A stretch of DNA of 64,000 nucleotides, taken from Panopea generosa. Lineage: Eukaryota; Mollusca; Bivalvia; Adapedonta; Hiatellidae. This document shows, in pieces, positions 1-11,700 of the stretch. Under the pieces are notes generated by a model. The model ran no database searches, had not been told where the DNA came from, and worked only from the letters and a program-made list of their open reading frames with translations. Every line of letters starts with the position of its first letter. Position 1 is the stretch's first letter. The stretch is from assembly GCA_029582155.1 (NCBI GenBank), contig CM055909.1:22155347-22219346 (forward strand), given 5' to 3'. Both the position numbers and the translations under genes were made by a program.

Positions 1-180
1 TATATGCGTTATTTCTTAAAACACTTGGATAATGTTAAATTTATAGTGTTTAAGAAATGGCTGAAAAACCAAAACCAACATATGCACATTTAAAGGCTTT
101 TGCTAATTATTCTTTTTTTATCACACGATTTTCTAAAACAAAAATGTAATGAGCACTTGACCTACTTTATATATTAATAT

Positions 181-217
<37 letters not shown>

Positions 218-422
218 AATTATATTTTGGTGTTAACTATATAACTCGGCTATTGTACGTAAAGTGCCTAGCTCCTTTTCGAGTTGCTGGGCTGTTTAAA
301 AGACAATTTGTTTGTTATGGTAAGATGGCGTTAGTATAATACGTTACTTAATACTTTGATTGACGGCAACCAATATAAACACGGTATTATTGATAATAAA
401 ATCCTGATTGCATGTTTTCAAA
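1..422. other. AT-rich non-coding DNA with a TA microsatellite
   Basis: No gene is visible. A broken TA run occupies about 170-222 and is interrupted by short AAAT steps. The rest is anonymous AT-rich sequence leading into the first SINE. Confidence 0.7.
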
Positions 423-717
423 AATTGATTAATTGATTGAATATTTAGCATAATTTTTATGCCATAGAGGGCTAACAGACGATCAATTAACATAACCACT
501 GTTTCCTGGGATCCTGAAAGGTTAACCAGTACTCCAGCACACCTTATCTCCGCAAGAAACCGATAACTTCCCCACTTGAATCAGCAGTGGAAGACGAATG
601 AAAATGAGATACAATGTCGTATATAATTCATTACGGAGACTGTTGCCGGTTGAGGATTCGAACTCACGACCCCAGGAGTGATAGTCACACGCGTAACCGA
701 CTGAGCTAATCGGGCAA
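423..717 (-). mobile_element. tRNA-derived SINE, copy 1 (ATTG-tailed family)
   Basis: This is a short non-autonomous retroelement on the minus strand. Its tRNA-like head lies at about 634-716. The complement of a B box (ggattcgaactcac) is at 653-666 and the complement of an A box (accgactgagctaa) is at 696-709, the spacing expected of an internal RNA polymerase III promoter. The body runs leftwards and ends in an ATTG/ATTA-type tail near 423-440. Copies of the same body occur at 4633, 21022, 30807 and 48110. Such elements depend on a LINE reverse transcriptase for movement, and no LINE is visible here. The family name is not assigned; RUDI-like bivalve SINEs are a possibility I could not test. 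Confidence 0.8.
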
Positions 718-1989
718 GGCTTGTTAAAAAGAACTGAAACGTAAGTGAACAATGTATCTGGCATGTGTAAAATAGAGAATCGTACATGCATGCGGATGTA
801 TCGTTAAGCTCATTAACCGTGTTGTCTAAAAGGAGAGTCTCGCATAATAAATGCTTGTAATCTCGTTTACCAAATTAAATAGTATGCGAACACACATGTA
901 GACTACTCTATTAATGTATAAATACATTTTAAACATACAAATCGTTAAATGTAAAAGCTGCATTCTCGTGTCGGCGTTATGAAAAAAAAACGGATTACAT
1001 TGTTGATCAATAATCACAAGTTTGATCAAAATACTCTTTTGTTTATTTGCAAACCATATGTTGTTCTAGAGGCTTAAGTGAAAGAATCACTGATCTTGAT
1101 ATGACAAAAGCACACACGAGTGATAAATCCCGCACTAGTAAGTGACAAGATACACCGAAGTCCATTAAAAATAAGAGAACACATTTCCTAGATGAGACGT
1201 AGCGTTCCAAGGTCACGGCCACCACAATTAACATGTACATAATCAATAAATAATGCTGTCATCATAATTACAATACATGTATGCCGCGATAGTAACAGCA
1301 AGACTGGTGCCTTGGAACGATTTGTAGCGAAGCCGTCACTCAGTATCTTCAGACTGTTTACGGGTACACCGAATTGCATTCATTATCTCGTTGCATTGTC
1401 AAATCATGAGATGAATATAGTGTATAGCTGCACTTTTATCTTACAAACACGGGAGAAAACATGTGTATTGCGTATTGTGTAAAACACAAAAAAAATCAGA
1501 TGAAAATATGTGCAAATAAACAAATTGTCATACGGAGATGTAGCCGATGACTTTGCAGAAGCTATGGCAAGTCTTGTTAACCGAAATTGCCTTCTACTTG
1601 ACAATTCCCTTTTGTTTTTATACTATGCTATATATACAGAATCTTTATTGACTTTTCAGAAAATGCAAATACCAAGTAAGGATATAGCTGTTAGCTTCAG
1701 ATGTGATACGCTAGCGTCCATTTAGGCCACATCTCGATGTCCAACAATTTCTCGAAGCTATAAAGTTAGCTACTGGTGCATTATTCCGGTAAACGTTCCA
1801 GTATCGACATACTCGTTTGATTCGCAGCGGGAACTGTTATTTTGTCTCAAATTGGAACGGAATTTTACTGTTCTCCAATTTTCCTATAATTGGCCGCGCA
1901 AATGTCGTAGGAGAAGTATTTTAGTACTTTCGTTAATTCTGAAATAGACGAAATTTATCACAAGGAATTGTGTGTGTAACAAAGCAACG
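718..1989. other. Non-coding; possible upstream region of the 1990 gene
   Basis: Open frames here are all short and look like chance. A TATATATA run sits at about 1629. Closer to the candidate start, around 1885-1900, is an inverted CCAAT-like ATTGG followed by GCGCG. No convincing TATA-to-start arrangement could be fixed, so promoter assignment is weak. Confidence 0.4.
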
Positions 1990-2628
1990 ATGTGTGCGGA
2001 ATTCCAAAATGGGGGAGTTAATTATAACGTGTTCACAGGGAATACAATTGGTGTGCGACGTATAGTAAAATACATTTTTATCGTTTGTTTACTGTTTATT
2101 GAGTGTTTTGCGGCGAAAACAAAAGTTTGTAAAAACTTCAAAACTGAAGCAGATACATTCGTTGAGAAAGTGCACAAAATACCCACCCCAACATGCCCGC
2201 AGACATTGTCTGATTTCAATATATACGCAGTTGATACACAAACTGAGAAGGGTGGATCTACACCATTATGTAAGTAAATATTTCATTTTTTATCATAAGA
2301 TTAAATGCAGTAAATACCTCATTAAAATTATCAAAAAAAAAAAAAAAAAAGGTAACGATTCTAGAAATAAGAGGTAGAAGTAATGTATTTGAATTCATTA
2401 AAATAATTAATACATAAAAAAGTAAGAAAGATATTCATTTTGCTTAAATCTACAGATGATTCAATCATAATAACATTTACTGCAAGAATGTTAATACCAA
2501 GAAAATACCATTTAGGCAGTTGTGATGACTCTTTTAAAAATATTTGTACCATTGTAATTGCTGCGTTGCATCATATTATCCTAGTTTCAATGACATGGTA
2601 TTTTGCTTGTTTTGAAATGATCAGATAA
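1990..2628 (+). CDS. Candidate two-exon gene for a small secreted or membrane protein, function unknown
   Basis: Proposed join is 1990-2269 plus 2456-2628, 150 residues. The ATG at 1990 has A at -3 and an in-frame stop upstream at 1945. Near residues 25-45 is a basic stretch followed by a hydrophobic core (YIFIVCLLFIECFAA), as in a signal peptide or signal anchor. Exon 1 then holds a Cys-containing, Thr/Pro-rich stretch. The donor is GTAAGT at 2270 and an acceptor (taaatctacag) ends at 2455, giving a 186-bp intron. The phase is preserved across the junction, which restores a Tyr codon. Exon 2 ends in a hydrophobic segment (ICTIVIAALHHIILVSMTWY) and TAA. An ATTAAA at about 2648 could be the polyadenylation signal. 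I recognise no family. Exon 2 could instead be chance and the true downstream exons may lie elsewhere. Confidence 0.33.
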
Positions 2629-4146
2629 TATTAGCCATAAAATATTTATTAAATTCTCACTTGATTAATATAAACCTTTAAATTCTTTACTAGATATACT
2701 AGAAAAATATTTTGACATCCTCATAAGCAAACATATACAATAGTTATGGTAAGATTACAATGATTTTTTTTCTAGAATAGTATATATATATTCTAATGTA
2801 ACGTTTAATCATTCAAATGATATCTATGGAAAAAAAGTAGTCAGATGTATTAATACAAGAAGTAATTTAAAATAAGAACATAATATTCAGCAAAAGAAGA
2901 ATCATTCAAGATGCACATTCTGATTGCACGATTTTCAGAAATGCCAATATTACTATAGTAACCTGAAATGATGTTTTACCCTTTTCTTTGATTCTATACG
3001 GATAATCTTAAAAATATTACATTCTTAGTTACCCAGTATTAACAATAATCTTACCAAATCTTGTTCAACTAAAACATGAATGATATGCTCTAACTCAACT
3101 AAAATACAAAATTCAACTGAAATTAAATTGACGTTTATTCACATCCAAATGTTTATCTGCACGTTGAGTTATATCCAAATCTTAGATTGAAACACATACT
3201 TTTTTGACATACAGTCATGTAAATGCGTTGTATGTACGTTACAACTTTAGTTTTATATATTTGTTTAGATCTCATAAAGTATCTCTTAATCCCCGAAACC
3301 GATAATGTACTTCCCTTTCCCTGTTTGCGTTTTACGTTTTCATCTAACGGGCTGTGTGCCGACCAAAACCTTTGACTTTGTTTATATTATATCCCTTGGA
3401 ATCGTAGAGCTCCCGCAGCGAGTGTTAGGCTATGCGAGGGGTGTTGCATGTGTTATAACTCCTCACTTATAAACTCACTACAACTGAGACTGTTTCTTTT
3501 CTTTTCTTTCTTATTTTTTGTACTTCCAATGGATCTTTTTTATTAAATATTATTTGAAAAAGAACAACTCTCCTTTTTAACCAAAAAACTGGTTATTATA
3601 TGTTTTTCTAACTTTTATTCGGATACAGTCTTTTGTATTTATTGTTGTGTTGTGTTTCGTTCTGTTATATCATAGTTGTGCTCTACAGTGCTGCGCTGCA
3701 TTGACTTACATTGTGTTGTATGTGGTACTGTATACCTATACTATTATATCAGTTATAACGACGGTTTCTTATTGAAAGTATTAAAATGGTTTTATATTAA
3801 CTCATCTAACCGCAACATATCATATAGCCCCAGTGGTACTTTTGGTCTCTGCTGTCACGTCGTTTAAATACGTGCTTTGTACTTGTTATTGTTGTTACAA
3901 ATAGGTGTTGTGCTTATGCAATGATGGCTGTGTCCTTTGAATGAAATGTGCTATGTGGAAATCCTAAGTTTAACAAAAACCCTAAGAGTAACAATTAAAA
4001 ACCCTTCGTGCAACAAGTGTTTGTTACAATAAGGGTTGCCATAGTACTATTTTCACGTCTGACGCAGTATACCGAAACCAGATGTAATAACTGCATTTTT
4101 GGTTTAAATTATTAAACAAATAAACATATAATTTCTAAAATCGGAA
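2629..4146. other. Anonymous AT-rich non-coding DNA
   Basis: I see no gene, tRNA-like head or tandem repeat. Around 3300-3450 the base composition is slightly richer in G+C, but no open frame or repeat relative was found in the window. Confidence 0.6.
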
Positions 4147-4225
4147 CAAGCGAGCTCAGTCGATAATGTGTCTGAATGTCAATCCAGTGGTCGTGAGTTC
4201 AAATCGTAGGCGTGAAAATGAAAAA
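4147..4225 (+). mobile_element. Truncated tRNA-derived SINE head
   Basis: An A-box-like gagctcagtcgata (4152-4165) and a B-box-like ggtcgtgagttcaaatc (4189-4205) have tRNA spacing on the plus strand. The SINE body seen at 423 or 4633 does not follow, so this is a head-only or heavily decayed copy. Confidence 0.6.
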
Positions 4226-4631
4226 TATATATTTACGAGTTGTGGTTAAAATAGGGACACATATATATCTAGGCCAATTTTTTCGTCAGGTCATGTGACA
4301 AAGTTGTCACGTGTCATGAAAGATAGTTTTTTTTATAATGGGGAAACCCGAATCTTCTATGAACTGAGACGAGAGACAAGCTTGTCTCGAACTGCAATGC
4401 TGTTGCTAAAAAGGCACAAACCGTTACGAACATATATTTTATTGCTTTACTATGCAAATGACTACCAATGTAACTCCTTGATGAAGTACCACAATGCTAT
4501 ATATTAATATAATTGCAACTGGAGTATAGTGTCAAGTGTCTCGGATAATATTTATAATGAGAACGAATTGCGATTGTCCTAATACGATTTCATTCCATCC
4601 TTAAATGTTTTTTGCAGTTTACTTGGTATTA

Positions 4632-4632
<1 letters not shown>

Positions 4633-4675
<43 letters not shown>

Positions 4676-4950
4676 CTCGATTGATTATTTAGCGTCATTT
4701 TATGCTATAGAGGGCTAACAGACAATCGGTTAGCCTAACCACTGTTCCCTTGGATCCTGAAAGGTTAACCAGTACACTAACACATCCCTTGTCCGCAAGT
4801 AACATATAACTTTCCCACTTGAATCAGCGGTGACAGACGAAATATAATGAGACAATAATAATCATCACGGAGACTGTTGCCGGGCGGGAATTCGAACTCA
4901 GTACCCCTGGATTGATATTCAGACGCGCTGCCGACTGAGCTAATCGATGA
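4633..4950 (-). mobile_element. tRNA-derived SINE, copy 2, with long ATTG tail
   Basis: Same family as the 423-717 copy. The tRNA-like head is at the right: B-box complement (ggaattcgaactcag) at 4887-4901 and A-box complement (ccgactgagctaat) at 4931-4944. The 3' tail, at the left on this strand, is about eleven uninterrupted ATTG units at 4633-4676. The long pure tail suggests that this copy is younger than copy 1, or that the microsatellite expanded after insertion. Confidence 0.85.
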
Positions 4951-6534
4951 ACTTTTATGTCTTTTAAGATTAATGTTGCACTTCTTTTAATGATACTGTT
5001 TGTAAGTGGTTTATCTTCTCACACAAACAATTCTAGATTAAAACCGATAAAACGATACATTAACCAGTTTCCATGCATAATAATCTGGAATGCATTTCTA
5101 CAAGACTTGTGATAATCAAAGTTAATTTGATAGCACATTGCGATTTAAAATTAGTTAAATATTTTTTTCAGAATCCAAACCATACAATGCAAAATATTCA
5201 ATAGAAAACATTCTCACGAATTGTCTAATTCTAGCTAATGTAAGGGAGAAAAATTGATTAAGTTTGTTTAATTATTCACTACTGTTGAATTAGGCATGCC
5301 AACTCAACTCTTTTACGTGAAGCATTCAGTTTAGGAATAAAGCTATTTACGAAACAATACCAAAAGCAGACTAATGAAAGGTCGGATTGAGATCGGTAAG
5401 AATGAAAAAAAAATGAATTGTTTCAATTTGAATCTTCATGGTGGCAACATATCAAATCAGCCTGCAGTCTTTTTTCAGTGACTCATTAAACAGGAGATGA
5501 CACATAAATGTGCACAGAAGTTCCATGTTTCTTTACAATGTCAGTTAATTGTGTAGCACAAGGTTTACCGGTATTGTCTCACTTAAAAATTACATTCCTT
5601 ACATGACACAATTACGACTAAGTAATTAAATCGGTTGGGCATTATGATTGTTAAAATGCCTTAAATTGTCATATCTCTTTATACATACGAGAACATTTGA
5701 ACATTATCATGATTTCTGTCAAGTATCGGTGTCATTGGGTACTGTTTGATGAAGCTATTATATACCAACAGTTTAAAATTGCGAAGTGATACACTGCAAC
5801 AAATGGGCAAAATTGTTTTGTCTAAATTGAATATGGTTTCATCTAAAAACCCGTTTTAGATTCAACAGTAATGAAATAGTGAATGCTCTTATATATTTTA
5901 TATTACAAAATATATATTTACATTCGTCGATTCGTTTATTGAACCGAATACAATCATAGTGTTAATCGTCCCATGAACGCATACTAAGGAACGGTCATGT
6001 TTAGCTTCGGAAATAATTTTGAATAAAACAAAGTTGTTTGAGATTTGCAACTAATTGAGTATAGTGACATAGTTATTCGCGGCTTATACGCCATGACGAA
6101 ACAAGTATCGTACACGAAGCGTGGATTTTGCTGTTCAGTTAATCAACTTTCGGTATTAGATTAATGCAAAACAGGAAATGGTGGTGTTAATAGTGTGTTT
6201 ATGATATATAAAAAATTATAAAAAGTGATTTTATTTGTTGAACATTTGTTAGATATGAAATTAAATGTAGCAAGCATCATATATATACTTTGTTTTCTAA
6301 ATATATGTTTGTTGATGACACATAGCTGGACATACCAGATGATATATACATGCCATATCCGCTAAAATGTTATCAATACAATGGAAGGACAATAACAGAA
6401 AATCAACACCTACGTGTACGTAATTGCGATTAAATATAAGAGTTTATGAATATCGAAAAACAGACCATGGAACAAAAAGAAATGTAAGCATCTTGAATAG
6501 AGGTTAGAGGATGCAATGGTAATATTTGAATTTG
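4951..6534. other. Anonymous AT-rich non-coding DNA
   Basis: No gene or repeat family was recognised. A small perfect hairpin (8-bp stem, ATCTAAAA) lies at 5841-5861. Confidence 0.6.
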
Positions 6535-6600
6535 GTTATAGTGGATAGTGTTTGGCACACACGCAATAGGTAGCGAACTCGATCCCAGATTGGGCTCACT
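6535..6600 (+). mobile_element. Decayed tRNA-like SINE head, second head type
   Basis: The stretch tatagtggatagtgtttggc resembles an A-box region. A degraded B box (gcgaactcgatccc) follows at the expected distance, near 6573-6586. The head differs from the 423/4633 family. No body could be delimited. Confidence 0.4.
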
Positions 6601-7924
6601 GAACTCTTAAATATATTTCCACATAAGATATTAATCCGATAGCAATTCTTTCTCAAAGCTCTGATATTGTTTCGTAAGCGTCTTAAAACAAAGAGTTTAA
6701 ACTAATATCTATAATAGTTTCTCGTTTTATCGTGGATACTTCATATAAATAAGGTGGGAAGGGTGGGGTTAATGCTATTATGTTGTACTATACTCCTGTT
6801 CCGGGTCACAAACATGTTTAGACAAACCAAGAAACAAATCTAAACTTCAGATAATGCATAAAGTGTTTAATTATTATTTCAATTTTCAGTTTTAGTTACA
6901 AATGTTATTAACACAATTAAATTTGCACCGTGTTTGAGTAAACACTGATTTAGACATAACTTTTGTCAAATACTATTTTAATATACAAAACAATAACAAG
7001 GCAAACAAAATAGGAAAATCACCAAAAGGAGAAAGGACCTTCAAATAACACAGCCAACAAAACGCAATAAACATAATCAATGGAAAGTACAGTAGCTGCA
7101 TACTCCACTAGGGGCTGTTAGACCTGGTTAACGGGTGCACCCAACATTTCTCTTACCAAGTCGCCTTAATCACAAAAAATCATCTTTTCATAGGAAAGTG
7201 ACAATTATGTACACAGAAATGCAATAATACCATTGAAATGGTTAAAGACCACAGGACTGATCACAAGGCATAAAACGTACTGGAAGTCGAAATATGTATC
7301 GTCATGTTATGTCTTTTCGCGATACAAGAAAAAAAATTGGTAGAACTAAAACAATGAATTTAAATAGTTACGCAGGAACCATTTATTTCAACGCAAAAAG
7401 GTGTTAGGACTAAAAAAATATTGCAAATAAACAGTGACACAGGAACCATTTGTTTCAACGTAAAATTCATGAACTCACAGTCAAGTGAACGTTTTTATAC
7501 ATATATTTTCCTACACTTCGTAGTAAATATTGCACACAAAAAAAACTACAGAAAGTACATTTTTCAAAGTTGAAATGACATAGATATGTCTTGTTTATTT
7601 TCTTTTTGTTTGAGCTTCAACTATTGCACATAGACTCATTTTTGGTTAAACGCAGTTTCTGATTAATATTCGAGATATTGTCTTATTGAATTTTTTATTA
7701 ACCTTAATTAAATGCATAATATGTATCGTGGTAATCACTGGTTCATTTCTTCAACATGACACTACCAACTGACGATATTTTGAGGGTAGATAACAAAACA
7801 TTGTTTATCAAGCTTTTATTGTGTGTTTAGAATTGCATTCAACACTATTTCAGTCATATCGCGAAGGTATCTTCTTGAACATTTATTGTCTAGACCTTAG
7901 CTATTTTACATGTATTATTGCATG
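6601..7924. other. Anonymous non-coding DNA with a small direct repeat
   Basis: A short direct repeat built on aggaaccattt and tttcaacg occurs at about 7374 and 7440, 66 bp apart. Nothing else was recognised. Confidence 0.5.
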
Positions 7925-8325
7925 GACGTCTCCTTAAATATTTGTTGAAGTTGGGTCTCTGGGGTCAAATATTGGAACATTAAAGGGGTCACTGTTTTAA
8001 CTAGAGTTATATAAAGAAAACGATTTAAACACCGTAGCACTCCATTTATCATTGAGTCTTAACCCAACTTGTACAGCAGTTATCAGATATCAGCGGATGT
8101 TTTGGCCTCAAGAATTTTGAAAAGAATTTAAAAAATCTCTGAACGTTCAGTGTCTAGATCTTTTATACTTAACATGGTCAAATAAGGCCCGTCGCAGGGT
8201 CAATTTTTACATAGATTTATATAAATTTGTGTAAACGAAATAGTACCCCCAATTTTTCATTGAATGTTAACCAAACTTGCTCAGTAGACATATAACTACA
8301 TTATCTCGCCTCAATTGTCTCCTGC
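7925..8325. repeat. Degenerate two-unit tandem repeat, period about 208 bp
   Basis: Blocks containing cattgagtcttaaccc (8050) and cattgaatgttaacc (8258) are followed by matching acttg.. and gcctcaa.. segments. This indicates two old copies of a ~208-bp unit. Such degenerate arrays are common in bivalve intergenic DNA, a statement from general familiarity. Confidence 0.5.
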
Positions 8326-8654
8326 TACACGGCTTTAGAGCATGGTTTACGCAAAACTGTCATGGCCTTCAATGCAGTTCTATCAGTCGATACCTCTCTT
8401 AAACGTGAAAAATCTAAAGTTACTAACCAGTGATTCTAATATACAAATAAGCAACTTCGCTGACGGAAATTATCTTATAAATAAATTATATTATAACATT
8501 TCGGATTCAGTCGTTTATATTTGGTCGTATTAGAACGGTGGCTAGATATGTGCAAAGCTATACATGCATATAAGAACAACATTTGTTTTCATTTAATTTT
8601 AACCTATTTTTACTTTTTTGAGCACTATAAGAAAATATAGTGATGCTAAGGAAC

Positions 8655-8712
8655 TGAACAAAATTCAAACTCGGATCGACAGAACGGCAAACCGTAGATA
8701 TAACCACTGTGC
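8655..8712 (-). mobile_element. Decayed tRNA-like SINE head
   Basis: Read on the minus strand, an A-box-like gtagcacagtggttat is followed by a degraded B box (gatccgagtttgaat). The head resembles a tRNA with the TAGC..AGTGG start and is unlike the 423 family. No element end can be fixed. Confidence 0.4.
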
Positions 8713-11700
8713 TACATGTATGTAGGAATATATCCGGACGTTTACAGATATAACTCCAGAAAATAAATTATTTACGTTATTCTACGAGTCAGTTCTAATT
8801 CAAATATTGGCAAGCTTCAATACATGTTTTTGACGATAAACAATGGTATAGTTTACACCAGCCATGATAGTGATAGTCACAACTAAATATTACAATTACA
8901 CCAGTTTTTTATTAATTTGAAATTATATAAATTTTGGTTGTGCCGCTTTAAGGCCTAGTGGTCTAAAATATTTGTAGAAATCTCTAGTGGTCAAGTTTAG
9001 GGCCATCACACGGATCACTACCACGGGCTTATCAGCACAATTTACATGTCATATGTTGCAAGTAGAGCGATTACATGCCCTCTTGGGCCTCGTAGTGCAT
9101 TTTAAGATATATCAACATTGTTTATTGGTTTGTCATTAGAAACTGGATCTGACTAAAATATAATATAAAATATATAATAATTAACTTTTGAAAGCATATA
9201 AATGTTTCAATTTATCGAATTGTAAAGGACTCACACTGCTATTATCTCCCTTGAGTACTCCGGACCTGATGAAGGAAGTAGAAATAAAAATTTAGTTCTC
9301 TTTTTCCTCTTTTTTGGGGTCTTTGTACTGCAATGTTTTGGTTTTTGCTAGCATGAGTTAAATGGTCAGTATTTTAGAAATAACCACTGAAAATTTGATG
9401 CTGATACCAGCTTTCTGGACAATTTTGTGTCATTTCAGAATTGTTGGTTCAAACCGCATCTAGGGCGAATTGTTGACATATTATTACTCTGGAAATTGAT
9501 AGGTCTCACAAAAGCATTGAATTTAATAAAAAAAACCTGGTCAATGTATACTGTTTTTCCTTTATAATTGCATATCTTGAACCAGTGAAGAATTTGAGCC
9601 CAGACACATGCTGCAGAATTAAATCTTTCACTCTGTTTTGGACATAAATGTTTCAATGGAGCCCTATGGGAAATGTAACAGTGGCGTGAGACGTAAAAGG
9701 CAATTTAATTTTGTCTTTATCGATACCATGGTGAATCGAACATGTTTGCCAATGGTTTGATTTTGTCTAAAATTGAATGTTAACGCTATACAAATTCTAC
9801 TACGTTGCAGGTTTATGGTTATTGTTAAATATTAATGAAACTTTTTGTTTTCGTTTAAACTGAAATCACGGAGTCAATGGCGATACACACTCATTTGTAT
9901 TAACCGAGATGCGATTTAACTCTGCTATTATAATGAACTTTGTGCCTGCGAAGTTACTGGTGATTATATCAGACATAGACAATCAAGTTTTATCATTTTA
10001 GTTTGTTCAATACCATATTACATTATATCAAGCTTGCAGACATTCTCATATAGGTCATTTATCAAATTATGACACTTTATTGACATGAAATCCTTTTCTA
10101 AATAATTAATTTTATTTCTATTCTGTTCTTTTTGCTGAAATTAATATTTGTAATTTCACGCCTTTGCGCTCAGACATATGTTAGGTATGGGTGTTGCAAA
10201 TAGTTCCATATAGTTATTCAAAGTCAGACCCACGTGTTATATCGGCATTCACAAAACTATACATTGTTTTACAATTTTTACCGACGTTCGACTTATTAGT
10301 ACATATAAACACAAATAAAATCAAGTTGCTTTGTTAAACAGTCGCGCTTCACCCTTACATATATCGCTTGTTCGTTTGGAAAAAAAACAAAGAGAAAAGA
10401 GCTATTATCATGCTCATAGCGTCGGCGTCCCCATTGTCGTCTGGTAAGTATTCCATATGTTTAACTGAACATTTTCTCAGCAAACTGCCTCAGCTGTGGT
10501 AACTGGTTTCATTATTTCCTCCATAATATGCCTAACAAATATCTAAATTACTCAAGTTCCCTAGCTTAGGCTGTAGAACCTAATGTAAATGTGTTTTCTT
10601 AGCTCGGTTTAGGAGTTACTGTATCGGTCGGCCTGTTGTTCAGTCGTTCTGTTAGCATTCTGTTGAGCTACGTTTGTGACGCTGACTTAATTCAATGCAG
10701 AGTTATTGCCTTTGTATTTAATAAAATTGCTGTTTTACCATATTGCCATTATTGCAGAGCAGATAACTTCTACAACAGTTTTCAGGCGATTGACCTAAAA
10801 CTGTGAATGTCTTATCAATATCACAACTATGTGTAGCATTGCGTAACAATCATTTTCCCAATGTGTTCATATTAAGTATACATGATCGCCATTAGTAGCG
10901 ATTTCAAATGTATTTAAATGAATGGGCTATGGTCAAATGGAGACCGTGTAAGGTGGACTTTTAATTCTGTTTTAGGAATACATTAAATTATCCTGAGATC
11001 TGGAGCATTGGTTAAGTCATAACAGTTGAGACCGAATTATATAAAGGTATTCAATATCCACAAAGTGTCAACATGGTTTCAAAAAGGGTTAAAACTGTGA
11101 AATATCAAAAATCCTCACTCAAGAACTCATAGACTAAATTTCTTCATATTTGGTATATATGATCAATATGGGTATGGATTCCCAGTTTTTTGTTAAGGGT
11201 TTGGTAAATTGTGGGGTCACATAATGAGACATTGGTTTTAAATTGGAATGCTATGGAAAACAAATAATTCTCATTTTCTCGCCTACCTATTCCTTTAGAC
11301 TTAGTCCACTCAAACTTCAAAAAGAGACAATTGAAATCAGGTTTGGGTCTGTTATTTTACTTTTTGAATTGATATGTTTCTCCCTCAAATGCCGGTGATA
11401 CCGAATCCATATAGTGTCGTCTCTCTTCCTTATATGGTCAAGAAATTTGTAAATTACTTTTATGGAACTACGTGCTATAGCGATAGAGTAGTTTTAGGTA
11501 TCATTTTGGAACATGCCAAGCTTTTAAATCGGTCTGGTGAGAATTTATTGGATTGTCATGGACTATATAATACATTACTAATGGTATTGAAGCTCTAACA
11601 ACACAACCAATCGCATTGAAAACAATTTAGAAAGCTATAATAAAATATGCGATGCCTTTGATAGCGTCATAATTTAGAATCTGAAAATAAAGAGCATACG

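Noticed and set aside
634..716. Genuine tRNA gene
   Set aside because: The boxes are present, but the element continues into a shared SINE body repeated elsewhere, and acceptor-stem pairing does not look intact.
1510..1725. 71-codon frame just upstream of the candidate gene
   Set aside because: It starts without ATG and has no splice signals linking it to the 1990 exon.
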